This document shows positions 25,532 to 34,107 of a stretch of 64,000 nucleotides of DNA, piece after piece. The position numbers and the translations under genes are program-made. The DNA is from an uncultured Prolixibacteraceae bacterium. Lineage in GTDB: Bacteria; Bacteroidota; Bacteroidia; Bacteroidales; Prolixibacteraceae. The stretch's first letter is position 1. Every line of letters starts with the position of its first letter. The stretch is from the NCBI GenBank assembly GCA_937915865.1, contig CALGIG010000015.1, positions 124,001 through 188,000 of the forward strand. The letters run 5' to 3'. A model generated the notes under the pieces. That model was not told the DNA's origin, made no database searches, and worked only from the letters and a program-made list of their open reading frames with translations.

Positions 25532-28500
25532 ATGAAAAAATACGAATTGAGAAAAGGTCCTTTGTGGGCTTTTCTTTTAAAACTTTTTATTGCTATGAAG
25601 TTGGTTATCTTCTTGTTATGTGTTTCTGTCTTATCAGCCTTTGCTACAGATTCATACTCACAGACCACAAAACTTAGCTTGTCGATGAATAATGTGACCA
25701 TCGGCGATGTATTAAAGACAATTGAAGACAAAAGCGAGTTTCGGTTTTTCTATACCGAGAAAGTAGCAACTGATAAAAAAGTGTCGGTTGATTTCGAGAA
25801 GTCGACGGTTAACCAGGTTCTCGACGAGGTATTTAAAAATACTGGAATTTCCTACCGTGTTGTGGGCCGGCAGATAGTATTATATTCTGATAATGGCAGC
25901 AAAGAAATGTTTGAATTTGGTCAAACAAAAGAGGTACGTGGAACTGTTACGAACGAGGCAGGAGAGCCAATTCCAGGCGCTACTGTTGCCATCAAGGGAA
26001 CCACCAACGGGACAATCACCGGGGCCGACGGGTCGTATCTTTTAACAAAAGTACCCGACAGCGCTATTTTGATTTTCACTTTTGTAGGTATGAAATCGCA
26101 GGAAGTGGCTGTTGCCGGTAAATCTCAGATAAACGTTAAACTGGCTGAAGAAACCATTGGTATTGAGGAAGTTGTTGCTGTTGGTTATGGAACACAAAAA
26201 AAACGCGATATGATTGGTTCTATTGCTTCGCTGAATGCTGATGAAGTGAAAAAGATTGCTCCGGTTTCTGTCGAATCAACCATTCAGGGTATGGCTGCTG
26301 GTGTGCAGGTAAACTCAGGATCAGGCATCCCGGGAGCTCCTCAGCAGATCAAGATTCGAGGTGTTGGGTCTATCTCTTCGGGGACCGACCCTCTCTGGAT
26401 TGTTGATGGTATTCCAATTGTCAGCGGACCAATTGACCCGAGTTATAATGGTGAAATTAACCAAAGCGTTTTGGCGATGATTAACCCCAACGATATTGAG
26501 TCGATCCAGATTCTGAAAGATGCTGCGGCTACCTCAATTTATGGTTCGCGCGGATCGAACGGAGTTATCCTTGTAACAACTAAATCTGGGAAAAAAGGAC
26601 AAACAAAAGTTGACTTCGATGTAAAATCGGGTATCAGTAACTGGGAAAAGACAGATATTGGCTATGTCAACGGGAAGGACCATATTGCTATTATGGACCT
26701 GGCTATGAGTAATATCGAGGCTGGACAGTACAGTGTTGAAAATGCTATTAAACAACTTGACGGTGCAACCGAAACGATGACGCGAGATGAGGCTTTGAAT
26801 ACAAATACCAACTGGGTTGACGCTATTTCACGTACCGGGTCGTTCTACGAAGCGAACCTTTCTGTTAGTCAGGGTTCTGAAAAAGGAAACTCCTATTTAT
26901 CGCTTAAGTACCGAAAAGACAATAGTAACCTGAAATTCAACAGTCTGGAAACTTATTCAGCAAATATTAATCTGAATTATAACATTTTTAAAGATTTTGA
27001 TTTGGGGTATCACCTTATGGCTTCGTTTACTGATAACGACCGTGTAAAATCGGGAGATGGAAAACAAGGCGCTGGTGGTTGGGGACAAGTAAACTCCAAT
27101 TCACTTCCCTGGATGAAAATATATGATTCTAATGGTTTTAACGGTTACTGGAACTCCCGTGCTTCGGTTAACGCTCTGGCGAGTGTCGATCCAATCAACT
27201 CTCAATCGAACCTGAAAACCATCAATGTACTTTCGGGTCTGAATGCAACATGGAAATTACCTGTTCAGGGTTTATCTCTGAAAGGCGAATTTGGATTGAA
27301 CTATGTTGCTAATCGTGGCCGCTCGTGGAGAAGTGATGCCCTGTTAATTAATGGCGCTGTGGCTCAGGAAACAAAATACGAAACCAGCACTGCCAACTAT
27401 AACGCTTATTTTAACTACGATGTTCCGTTACCAAAAATTCATACATTAAATATTGTAGCAGGTGTTGAAAACACTCGTCAGATTTCGCAGTATATGAATT
27501 TGAAAGGTGAAAGCTTGGTCGGCAAATTTCCAGAAGTTGGAACACCAAACGTGTTAAGCGGTAGCAGTACCTTAGGCGGCGAATCGTACCTGAGAGGCTT
27601 CTTTGGAAGGGCAAATTATAAGCTGGCCGACAAATACCTGGCTGGTGTTAGTGTTCGCCGGGATGGTATTTCAAAATTCACTGCCGATAATCGCTGGGCT
27701 ACATTTCTTTCAGGTTCGCTGGGCTGGATTATTTCTGAAGAAAAATTCTTCCATTTTAAACCAGTTAGTTTGCTGAAACTGAGAGGCAGTTATGGACAAA
27801 CCGGTAATACCAATATTCCAAGTGGGGTTACGAGCGACAAATGGGCAATCAACAGTGGCTCGTCAACGTTGGCATCAACAAACAATACTTACCTGGGTAG
27901 CATTGGTAATTCCGACATAAAATGGGAAACAACCAACTCTCTCGATGCTGGTATCGACTTTGGATTCTTTGGTAACCGCATCAATGGTTCGCTGGCTTAC
28001 TATCAGAAAAAAGTATCTGATATGTTGCTGGCAGTAACTTTACCTTCATCTGCCGGTTTATGGGAAGCTCAAAACTATTGCTGGCAGAACATCGGTGACA
28101 TGAAGAACAAAGGTTTTGAATTCAATGCCAATGCCGTAGTATATAATAAACATGATTTTACATTTAATTTTGGGTTTAATATCTCAACCAATAGTAATAA
28201 AGTTCTATCATTGGACCCAACTTCAGATGCCAACCATGTCGGTATACTTCAGGCAGCTGAAAATGGGATTATTCGTACCATCACAAAGTCGGACCTGTCG
28301 TGGGGAACTTATTACATGGCCGAATATGCAGGAGTTGACGCGCAAAAAGGTATTCCACTCATTTACGAAGTCACAAAGCTTGATGATGGTACAACCGAAC
28401 ACACCGGGAACATCATTCCTGCAACCAACGAAAACATGTCGAATAACCGCATGATTTTAAAAGGAAAAACAGCTTTACCAAAGTTGTTAGGAGGTTTTAA

Positions 28501-29032
28501 TACTAATTTCACTTATAAACGTTTCGATTTAAGCATGGTATGGTCGTTTGTAACCGGGAATTACATTTACAACCGGTTGTTGCAGAGCTCGATGACTCCA
28601 AACCAGGGAATGCTTGTGCTCAACAAAAAATTATTGACTGAAAGTTGGACCAAGCCTGGAGACCAGACGTACTGGCCACAGGTTACAGCAGCAAACCTTT
28701 ATAAGTACGACAATGCCGGTAACCCAACAACCACTGGGGTTAGCTATGGTTCCGACAACAATACGCCTTCTTCTCAATACCTCGAAAAAGGCGATTACCT
28801 GAAACTTCGCAACATTACTGTGGGTTATACTATTCCTTCTGATCTCACAAACAGATGTAAGATTAATACAGCCAGAATTTATTTGTCGGCAAGTAACTTA
28901 TTTACACTCACTAAGTTTTCGGGTTACAGCCCCGAAATTGGAATTGACCAGGCTACCGGCGGATGTTATTCTGTATTTACATCAATGCCATCATCGCGTA
29001 CGTTTATGTTTGGTTTAAGCATTAACTTTTAA
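25532..29032 (+). CDS. SusC-like TonB-dependent transporter with N-terminal STN domain (PUL 2)
   Basis: The protein has 1166 residues. A long charged N-terminus precedes a signal peptide core (MKLVIFLLCVSVLSAFA). Next come an STN domain (about 45-125, LSLSMNNVTIGDVLKTIEDKS), a carboxypeptidase-regulatory-like domain (about 135-215, VRGTVTNEAGEPIPGATVAIKG) and a plug from VGYGTQKKRDM, with an ILKDAAATSIYGSRGSNGVILVTT segment. The barrel ends FGLSINF. It is paralogous to the PUL 1 protein in domain order and leader context. It would import oligosaccharides of the large glycan degraded by the downstream enzymes, and signal to FecR2 through the STN domain. Confidence 0.95.
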   Translation: MKKYELRKGPLWAFLLKLFIAMKLVIFLLCVSVLSAFATDSYSQTTKLSLSMNNVTIGDVLKTIEDKSEFRFFYTEKVATDKKVSVDFEKSTVNQVLDEVFKNTGISYRVVGRQIVLYSDNGSKEMFEFGQTKEVRGTVTNEAGEPIPGATVAIKGTTNGTITGADGSYLLTKVPDSAILIFTFVGMKSQEVAVAGKSQINVKLAEETIGIEEVVAVGYGTQKKRDMIGSIASLNADEVKKIAPVSVESTIQGMAAGVQVNSGSGIPGAPQQIKIRGVGSISSGTDPLWIVDGIPIVSGPIDPSYNGEINQSVLAMINPNDIESIQILKDAAATSIYGSRGSNGVILVTTKSGKKGQTKVDFDVKSGISNWEKTDIGYVNGKDHIAIMDLAMSNIEAGQYSVENAIKQLDGATETMTRDEALNTNTNWVDAISRTGSFYEANLSVSQGSEKGNSYLSLKYRKDNSNLKFNSLETYSANINLNYNIFKDFDLGYHLMASFTDNDRVKSGDGKQGAGGWGQVNSNSLPWMKIYDSNGFNGYWNSRASVNALASVDPINSQSNLKTINVLSGLNATWKLPVQGLSLKGEFGLNYVANRGRSWRSDALLINGAVAQETKYETSTANYNAYFNYDVPLPKIHTLNIVAGVENTRQISQYMNLKGESLVGKFPEVGTPNVLSGSSTLGGESYLRGFFGRANYKLADKYLAGVSVRRDGISKFTADNRWATFLSGSLGWIISEEKFFHFKPVSLLKLRGSYGQTGNTNIPSGVTSDKWAINSGSSTLASTNNTYLGSIGNSDIKWETTNSLDAGIDFGFFGNRINGSLAYYQKKVSDMLLAVTLPSSAGLWEAQNYCWQNIGDMKNKGFEFNANAVVYNKHDFTFNFGFNISTNSNKVLSLDPTSDANHVGILQAAENGIIRTITKSDLSWGTYYMAEYAGVDAQKGIPLIYEVTKLDDGTTEHTGNIIPATNENMSNNRMILKGKTALPKLLGGFNTNFTYKRFDLSMVWSFVTGNYIYNRLLQSSMTPNQGMLVLNKKLLTESWTKPGDQTYWPQVTAANLYKYDNAGNPTTTGVSYGSDNNTPSSQYLEKGDYLKLRNITVGYTIPSDLTNRCKINTARIYLSASNLFTLTKFSGYSPEIGIDQATGGCYSVFTSMPSSRTFMFGLSINF

Positions 29033-29043
29033 TATTCCAGACT

Positions 29044-30684
29044 ATGAAAAATACTATAAAAGCAATATTTGCAATATGCCTGTTATTTATTATTCCTTCG
29101 TGTAACAACGATAAGTTTTTCGAACTGGAAAGACCAAATCAATATCCCTGGAATAATGTTAAAGAACTCGAATTGGCAGTCAGAACGCCTTATCTTCTTT
29201 TGATGGGAAATGCCTGGGGAAGCCCGGTAGGCGCACTTGGGTTGAGAGGTTTTGCTGAATCTGACATTGCCCAGTACCTCAATGGCATTACCGGTTCAAG
29301 CTATTATTACGAATATTATAATCGCAAGTGGGAAACAACTGTACTTAATAGTGCCGATAAGGAATTGGAGCTGGCTTTCTCGTACCTCTATCAAATTTCA
29401 ACCGAAACCAATGCACCGCTGAAATTAATCCAGGATGCAGAAGATGCTGGTGTAGATGTTTTCAGTAATATGACTCCTACTGACCGGGAAACAGTTAAAC
29501 GCTACAAAGGCGAACTATTGTTTATGCGTGCCGTAGGCTATTGGTATCTGGCCCGTACGTGGGCTCCGCCTTACGATCCGAGCGGCACAAACGACTCGAA
29601 ACATTTTGTACTTTGCCGTACTTATGTGAATGGGGCTGATGAGATTAAAAATGGTAAACTGGCAACTGTTGCTGAAGTATATGATTCAATTGTACAAGAC
29701 TTGAAAGATGCAATAGCTATTTTGCCAACTACCTATGTTACAACTGAGTTAAGTCCAAGAACAAGAGTGAATAAGTACGCTGCACAGGCTATGCTTGCCC
29801 GCGTTTATTTCTACATGGGGCAATATGCTTTGGCTAAAGCTCAGCTCGACGATGTTATTAACAGTGGGATGTACAATTTGAACGACGATCCAATTCAGGC
29901 ATTTAACCGTAACGCCGGAGGTGGTCAAAGCAATGAAATTATCTGGGAAATTGCCATCGATGCAAATTCCAGTAAATTCGACCGTATTCCAACCATTTTT
30001 TCTAAATGTAATTACAATACCAATGGAGGTGGTCGAGGTCAATACTGGAACCATTGCTCTTGGGCTGCATTTACTTTATCGTATACTACCCTGAAACAAA
30101 TTGGCTGGATAAATGCTGATTTATCGGTTGGCCCTAATGCTGCTGCCGATAAACGTTATACTCAAACTTATATCCGTCTGGAAGGTTATAAACCAAATCC
30201 TTACACCGCTGCCTCCAACCCAACCGAATATTACAATTGGCTGAATACTTACGAACAGCGTTATTCGCCAATAATATATCCAATGGTATGGCAGGATAAA
30301 CATTATCGGGCGCCTGCAACTGGACGCCGTTCGAACCGGCCCATGCTCCGTTTAGCTGAAGTATATCTTACACGTGCAACTTTGCGCCTGAAAGATGGTG
30401 ATAAAACTGGTGCAGCTGCTGATTTGAATGTCGTTCGTAAAAGAGCAGGGCTGAGCGATATTAGTTCAGCAACAATTACCGAAACCGACATTGAGAACGA
30501 ACGAATTATAGAACTGGCTGGCGAACATGCCGACCGTTTGTTGTACCTGATTGCAATGCGTAAACCAATTGGTATTGGCGACAGGGACGCAACAAAATTC
30601 TCACCAATTCAGCCTCCATATTCTACTTATTACTGGCAGGTTCCCGAAGTTGAGAAACAAAACAACAACGCCTATAAACAATAA
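29044..30684 (+). CDS. SusD-like glycan-binding outer-membrane lipoprotein (PUL 2)
   Basis: The protein has 546 residues with a lipoprotein signal (LLFIIPSC, Cys20). Typical RagB/SusD features are YKGELLFMRAVGYWYLARTWAPPYD in the N-terminal half, RPMLRLAEVYLTRATLRLKDGD, and ENERIIELAGEHADRLLYLIAMRKP near the C-terminus. It starts 11 bp after susC2. It forms the ligand-binding lid over the SusC barrel. A strong terminator follows, so susCD2 transcript levels may exceed those of the downstream enzyme genes. Confidence 0.95.
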   Translation: MKNTIKAIFAICLLFIIPSCNNDKFFELERPNQYPWNNVKELELAVRTPYLLLMGNAWGSPVGALGLRGFAESDIAQYLNGITGSSYYYEYYNRKWETTVLNSADKELELAFSYLYQISTETNAPLKLIQDAEDAGVDVFSNMTPTDRETVKRYKGELLFMRAVGYWYLARTWAPPYDPSGTNDSKHFVLCRTYVNGADEIKNGKLATVAEVYDSIVQDLKDAIAILPTTYVTTELSPRTRVNKYAAQAMLARVYFYMGQYALAKAQLDDVINSGMYNLNDDPIQAFNRNAGGGQSNEIIWEIAIDANSSKFDRIPTIFSKCNYNTNGGGRGQYWNHCSWAAFTLSYTTLKQIGWINADLSVGPNAAADKRYTQTYIRLEGYKPNPYTAASNPTEYYNWLNTYEQRYSPIIYPMVWQDKHYRAPATGRRSNRPMLRLAEVYLTRATLRLKDGDKTGAAADLNVVRKRAGLSDISSATITETDIENERIIELAGEHADRLLYLIAMRKPIGIGDRDATKFSPIQPPYSTYYWQVPEVEKQNNNAYKQ

Positions 30685-30706
30685 GTTTAGTTCGACTTAT
30701 CAATCC

Positions 30707-30742
30707 TTATCCCTGGAGGTTAAATCTTCAGGGATAATTTTT
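30707..30742 (+). terminator. Rho-independent terminator after susD2
   Basis: A 12-bp stem with one G-U pair (TTATCCCTGGAG at 30707-30718 with its partner at 30726-30737) and a 7-base loop, followed by TTTTT. It separates the susCD2 pair from the enzyme genes. Confidence 0.88.
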
Positions 30743-30920
30743 AGGCTTTTTCTGTTAAAAAGCTATTGATCTGATATATTTTTGAATGCTACTTTTATGT
30801 TTTTCTATAATACCTGAGTGTATCAAATTTTGCACCAGTACCTTAATGATTACACTTCCGGCAAAAGCTGGAATTGGGAAACCTGAGATAAAGAAAGCAA
30901 ACTAATTGAGGCAATTGAAA

Positions 30921-32120
30921 ATGAAGATTCGGACTATTATTATCCTTGTAGCTGTTTCATTGATTAATTTGAATGAAATAGTTGCGCAAAACATTTCTTT
31001 GACTGGTATTCGGAAAGTTAAAGATATCATCATCTATAAAGATTCGTTGTTTTATTCGGCTTTCCCTTCAGTAGTCAGGCGTTCGGGCAATGAAATTTTG
31101 GTTGCTTTTCGAAGGGCGCCCGACAGACGATTATTTGGGCAGCAGGGAATTTCGCATACCGATCCCAATAGTTATTTGGTAATGGTCCGCTCGGGTGATG
31201 GTGAATCCTGGACCAAAGAACCAGAATTAATTTTTGCAAATCCATTTGGCGGTTCACAGGACCCATGCCTGTTGAAACTGAAGGATGGAACTTTGCTTTG
31301 TACTAGTTATACGTGGAGCCTAATCAGGCCTGATGCCGATAGCGTTCTCAACCGGAAATTGTCATTGGTTCAGGGTAAAACGAAATATTCTCAGGCTTTT
31401 GCTTTTATGGGTGGCTACCTTGTGCGTTCATCTGATGGAGGAAAAACCTGGAAGGGACCAATTTATCCGCCATCGGTTCCTGCTGATGTTCAGTCTGATG
31501 TTTTTGGTAAAACGCTGCCAGCCTATAATAGAGGTGCATTATACGAAGGAAAAAATGGCCGGATATTTTGGGCTGTGGCAGCAAAGGACTCCGATTCTCC
31601 TTCAAAAACTTCGGTGTATTTAATGATTTCGGATGACAAAGGACTAACATGGAATTATGTGTCGCCGATTGCCATCGACAAAAATGTGTCGTTTAACGAG
31701 ACATCAATAATTGAGACCCCGAAAGGAGATTTGGTGGCTTTTCTCCGAACGGCCAATATGCCCGACGAGTATTCGTGCATAGCCCGGTCAACCGATGGTG
31801 GAAAATCATTTCAATGGCAGAGCCTGGGGTTTTACGGTTATCCGTTACATGCACTCAGATTGCCTGATAACCGGGTTTTACTTACTTATGGTTACCGGCA
31901 CAAACCGTATGGCATCAGGGCTCGAATTTTAAATCCGGAATGTACCGATTTCGCTTCTGCCGCCGAATTTATACTCCGGGATGATGGTGGAAGCGGAGAC
32001 CTTGGGTACAGTTGGGCTGAGATGCTGGATCGGAAACGGGCGCTGGTAGTTTATTATTTTAACCATAACAATGGAAATCGGTACATTGCAGGAACAATCA
32101 TAGAAATTGGCGAAAAGTAA
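30921..32120 (+). CDS. Secreted BNR/Asp-box beta-propeller protein (sialidase-fold)
   Basis: The ATG at 30921 is preferred over an upstream in-frame TTG at 30906; it gives 399 residues and a clean signal peptide (MKIRTIIILVAVSLINLNEIVA). Asp-box repeats are visible: SGDGESWTKE, SSDGGKTWKG, SDDKGLTWNY and STDGGKSFQW. These are diagnostic of sialidase-type six-bladed propellers. The FRIP motif of true GH33 sialidases is absent (the equivalent region reads FPSVVRRSGNEILVAFRR). It could therefore be another propeller glycosidase or lyase rather than a sialidase. It is the first enzyme gene after susCD2. Confidence 0.75.
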   Translation: MKIRTIIILVAVSLINLNEIVAQNISLTGIRKVKDIIIYKDSLFYSAFPSVVRRSGNEILVAFRRAPDRRLFGQQGISHTDPNSYLVMVRSGDGESWTKEPELIFANPFGGSQDPCLLKLKDGTLLCTSYTWSLIRPDADSVLNRKLSLVQGKTKYSQAFAFMGGYLVRSSDGGKTWKGPIYPPSVPADVQSDVFGKTLPAYNRGALYEGKNGRIFWAVAAKDSDSPSKTSVYLMISDDKGLTWNYVSPIAIDKNVSFNETSIIETPKGDLVAFLRTANMPDEYSCIARSTDGGKSFQWQSLGFYGYPLHALRLPDNRVLLTYGYRHKPYGIRARILNPECTDFASAAEFILRDDGGSGDLGYSWAEMLDRKRALVVYYFNHNNGNRYIAGTIIEIGEK

Positions 32121-32161
32121 TATCAAATAAAGGAGTAACTAATTTAAAACCAACTAAAAAA

Positions 32162-33901
32162 ATGAAACGGATACTGAAATGGGTATTCATTTTTATTGTC
32201 TTTATTTACTTGTTCCTGCTGGTTGCTAACAGACAAATAGCTACTGTTTTATTCGGTGGAGAAGGATATAAAAAGCACCAGCTCATACCTGGAAATATTG
32301 GGGTTCCGGTTAAACGCACATTTGATTGGAAACTCCATTCAGCATTTGCCGACAGCATTCTCAATCTTTGGGCAAGCAAGCCAATTCGTGAGGAAGATAT
32401 TAATCAGAAAGGCATCGTTCAAAACATTATTCTTGCACGGATGATGTTAAAAAAAAGCATTCCGGAGGTGAACCAAACGCTCCTGAAATTTAAGGTTTGG
32501 GGAATTTCGGGTTCAACCTGGGCGCTTAATAAAAAAGGAGATTACGATTTTACGCTTACCAATCTGACCACCATTTTATGGCTTTTTGGCGAAAAAGAAG
32601 ATGTTCTGTTTCCCGAAACGCGAGAATACCTGATCAATACCTTGTTGTCGGAAGAAGGAGGAAATTTTCGGTATGGGGTACCTTATTCGCTGGGACTTTG
32701 GAAAGATACCGAAAACCATATCCTTATGACAGAGGGTTCGCGTTACCTGAAAAACCGATGGATCATGCTTCATGGAAATAACAGCGAAAAATACGACAAC
32801 ATCAAAAATGGGATGGAAGGCAAGCTACTCGCATTCTTAGATGAAATGAGGGTAAATGGCTTATACGAGTTCAATTCGTTGCCATACGTTGGTTATACGC
32901 TTGTGGCACTTTTAAATATGGAGGCTTTCGGTTCGGAAAAACTAAGCGCCAAAGCCCGCGAAGTGCTCGATTACATGAATTGGTGTTATGCACTTGGCAG
33001 TTACAAGTTGAAGCATTATCCGCCCATGCGGCGTCGTTACGAGAAAGCCTTTATCCAGAAATTACTTACCGATTATCATTCAGCGTTTATGAAATCGTGG
33101 CTGAGCTATTCGCCGGTTAAAAAATTCGATACCCATGTCTATAAAGCCGAAGTTCATTCATTAATGGGTGTTTGCATTCCCTATCAGCCAGCCGACGAGG
33201 TGATAAAAACTATTTTTGATAAAGGTAACGGCTATTTTGTAAAGCTTGGGCATGGAAAAAACAGTTGTCCCGAAATTTATTCGGCGGGGAAGCATTTCCT
33301 GATTTCCGCTGGAGGGGCCAATCGTGGAGAAAATTCGATTATTGTTGCGCGGCCAGTTTGTCTGTTTTTGAACGATACCGCTTCGGTGCTGGCTAATGTT
33401 TTTCATTTGGCAGGCCCGGGCAACGATTTCAGGCAATGGAACAACACCGGAGTTTATAGAAATTTTGCCTGCGCCGCAGGTCCGGTAAGTGTTCCGGAAG
33501 GAGTAAAACCATTTCAGGTTAAAAATAACTGGTCGGTTTATCTGATGAAAGATAGTGTTGCTGTTGCAGTTTTTTCGATTGGGAAATTGGGAATTATGGT
33601 TGTTACTGAAAACCAAAGTCCGGTCGATTTTCTGGAAAATATAGTTCGTTTAAATTCAGATAGCCGAAAATTAGATCATCAGTTTACCATGCCCGATGGA
33701 ACTAAGATAGAATATGATGTGAACAGTCCGAAAGACAAGTGGGTTGTCCAGGCTATTGATTACAAGCCTGTTGACAGGATGTATGATCGTTGGGCGTTAA
33801 TTGAGGGCGATTTTTATAGTAAAGATTTGGTATCAGATATTAGGGTGAAGAGCACCAACTCCGTCTTAAAACAGAGTGGAGCAAACCCACAAAAGCTTTA
33901 A
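32162..33901 (+). CDS. Membrane-anchored protein of unknown family, probable alpha-toroid plus beta-sandwich
   Basis: I do not recognise a named family. The protein has 579 residues and an N-terminal hydrophobic anchor (VFIFIVFIYLFLLVA, about 8-22) without an obvious cleavage site. The middle (about 60-320) is alpha-helical with the segment DTENHILMTEGSRYL, reminiscent of the EN-H region in heparinase-type and other toroid polysaccharide lyases. The last about 240 residues are strand-rich (GHGKNSCPEIYSAGKHFLISAGGANRG). This two-part layout resembles polysaccharide lyases. Its place in the PUL, 41 bp after the propeller gene, supports a glycan-degrading role. Confidence 0.5.
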   Translation: MKRILKWVFIFIVFIYLFLLVANRQIATVLFGGEGYKKHQLIPGNIGVPVKRTFDWKLHSAFADSILNLWASKPIREEDINQKGIVQNIILARMMLKKSIPEVNQTLLKFKVWGISGSTWALNKKGDYDFTLTNLTTILWLFGEKEDVLFPETREYLINTLLSEEGGNFRYGVPYSLGLWKDTENHILMTEGSRYLKNRWIMLHGNNSEKYDNIKNGMEGKLLAFLDEMRVNGLYEFNSLPYVGYTLVALLNMEAFGSEKLSAKAREVLDYMNWCYALGSYKLKHYPPMRRRYEKAFIQKLLTDYHSAFMKSWLSYSPVKKFDTHVYKAEVHSLMGVCIPYQPADEVIKTIFDKGNGYFVKLGHGKNSCPEIYSAGKHFLISAGGANRGENSIIVARPVCLFLNDTASVLANVFHLAGPGNDFRQWNNTGVYRNFACAAGPVSVPEGVKPFQVKNNWSVYLMKDSVAVAVFSIGKLGIMVVTENQSPVDFLENIVRLNSDSRKLDHQFTMPDGTKIEYDVNSPKDKWVVQAIDYKPVDRMYDRWALIEGDFYSKDLVSDIRVKSTNSVLKQSGANPQKL

Positions 33902-33930
33902 GAGTCTGTTTAAATTTAATTTAAAACTCA

Positions 33931-34023
33931 GTACTCACCCCATCGTCCCGTTTTAAACGGGACTCTGCCCCTTTCTACGCGTAGAGAGGGAAAAAGTCCG
34001 ATAAATCGGACTTGGGGTGAGTC
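33931..34023. repeat. Palindromic element, family R, copy 2
   Basis: Bounded by ACTCACCCCA at 33933 and TTGGGGTGAGT ending at 34022, an inverted pair. Inside are three hairpins: CCCGTTT/AAACGGG (33947-33961), CCCTTTCTAC/GTAGAGAGGG (about 33968-33990), and AAGTCCGAT/ATCGGACTT (about 33994-34013). The outer AT-rich arms seen in copies 3 and 4 are missing here. It lies between the 32162 gene and the esterase gene. Confidence 0.85.
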
Positions 34024-34107
34024 AAAAAAAGATAGAATTAAAGTTAAAATTCTTCAATAAAAAATTTTAAACAGTTTAAAATATCATAAATTATTAAGAC
34101 CATCTGT

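Noticed and set aside
30777..30784. TAnnTTTG promoter-like boxes on the plus strand here and at 5143-5150
   Set aside because: No TTTG -33 box at a suitable distance was found, and such 8-mers are expected by chance in AT-rich spacers.
30921..32120. True sialidase implying sialic acid as substrate
   Set aside because: Asp-boxes define only the propeller fold; the FRIP arginine motif is missing and no sialic acid catabolism genes are nearby.
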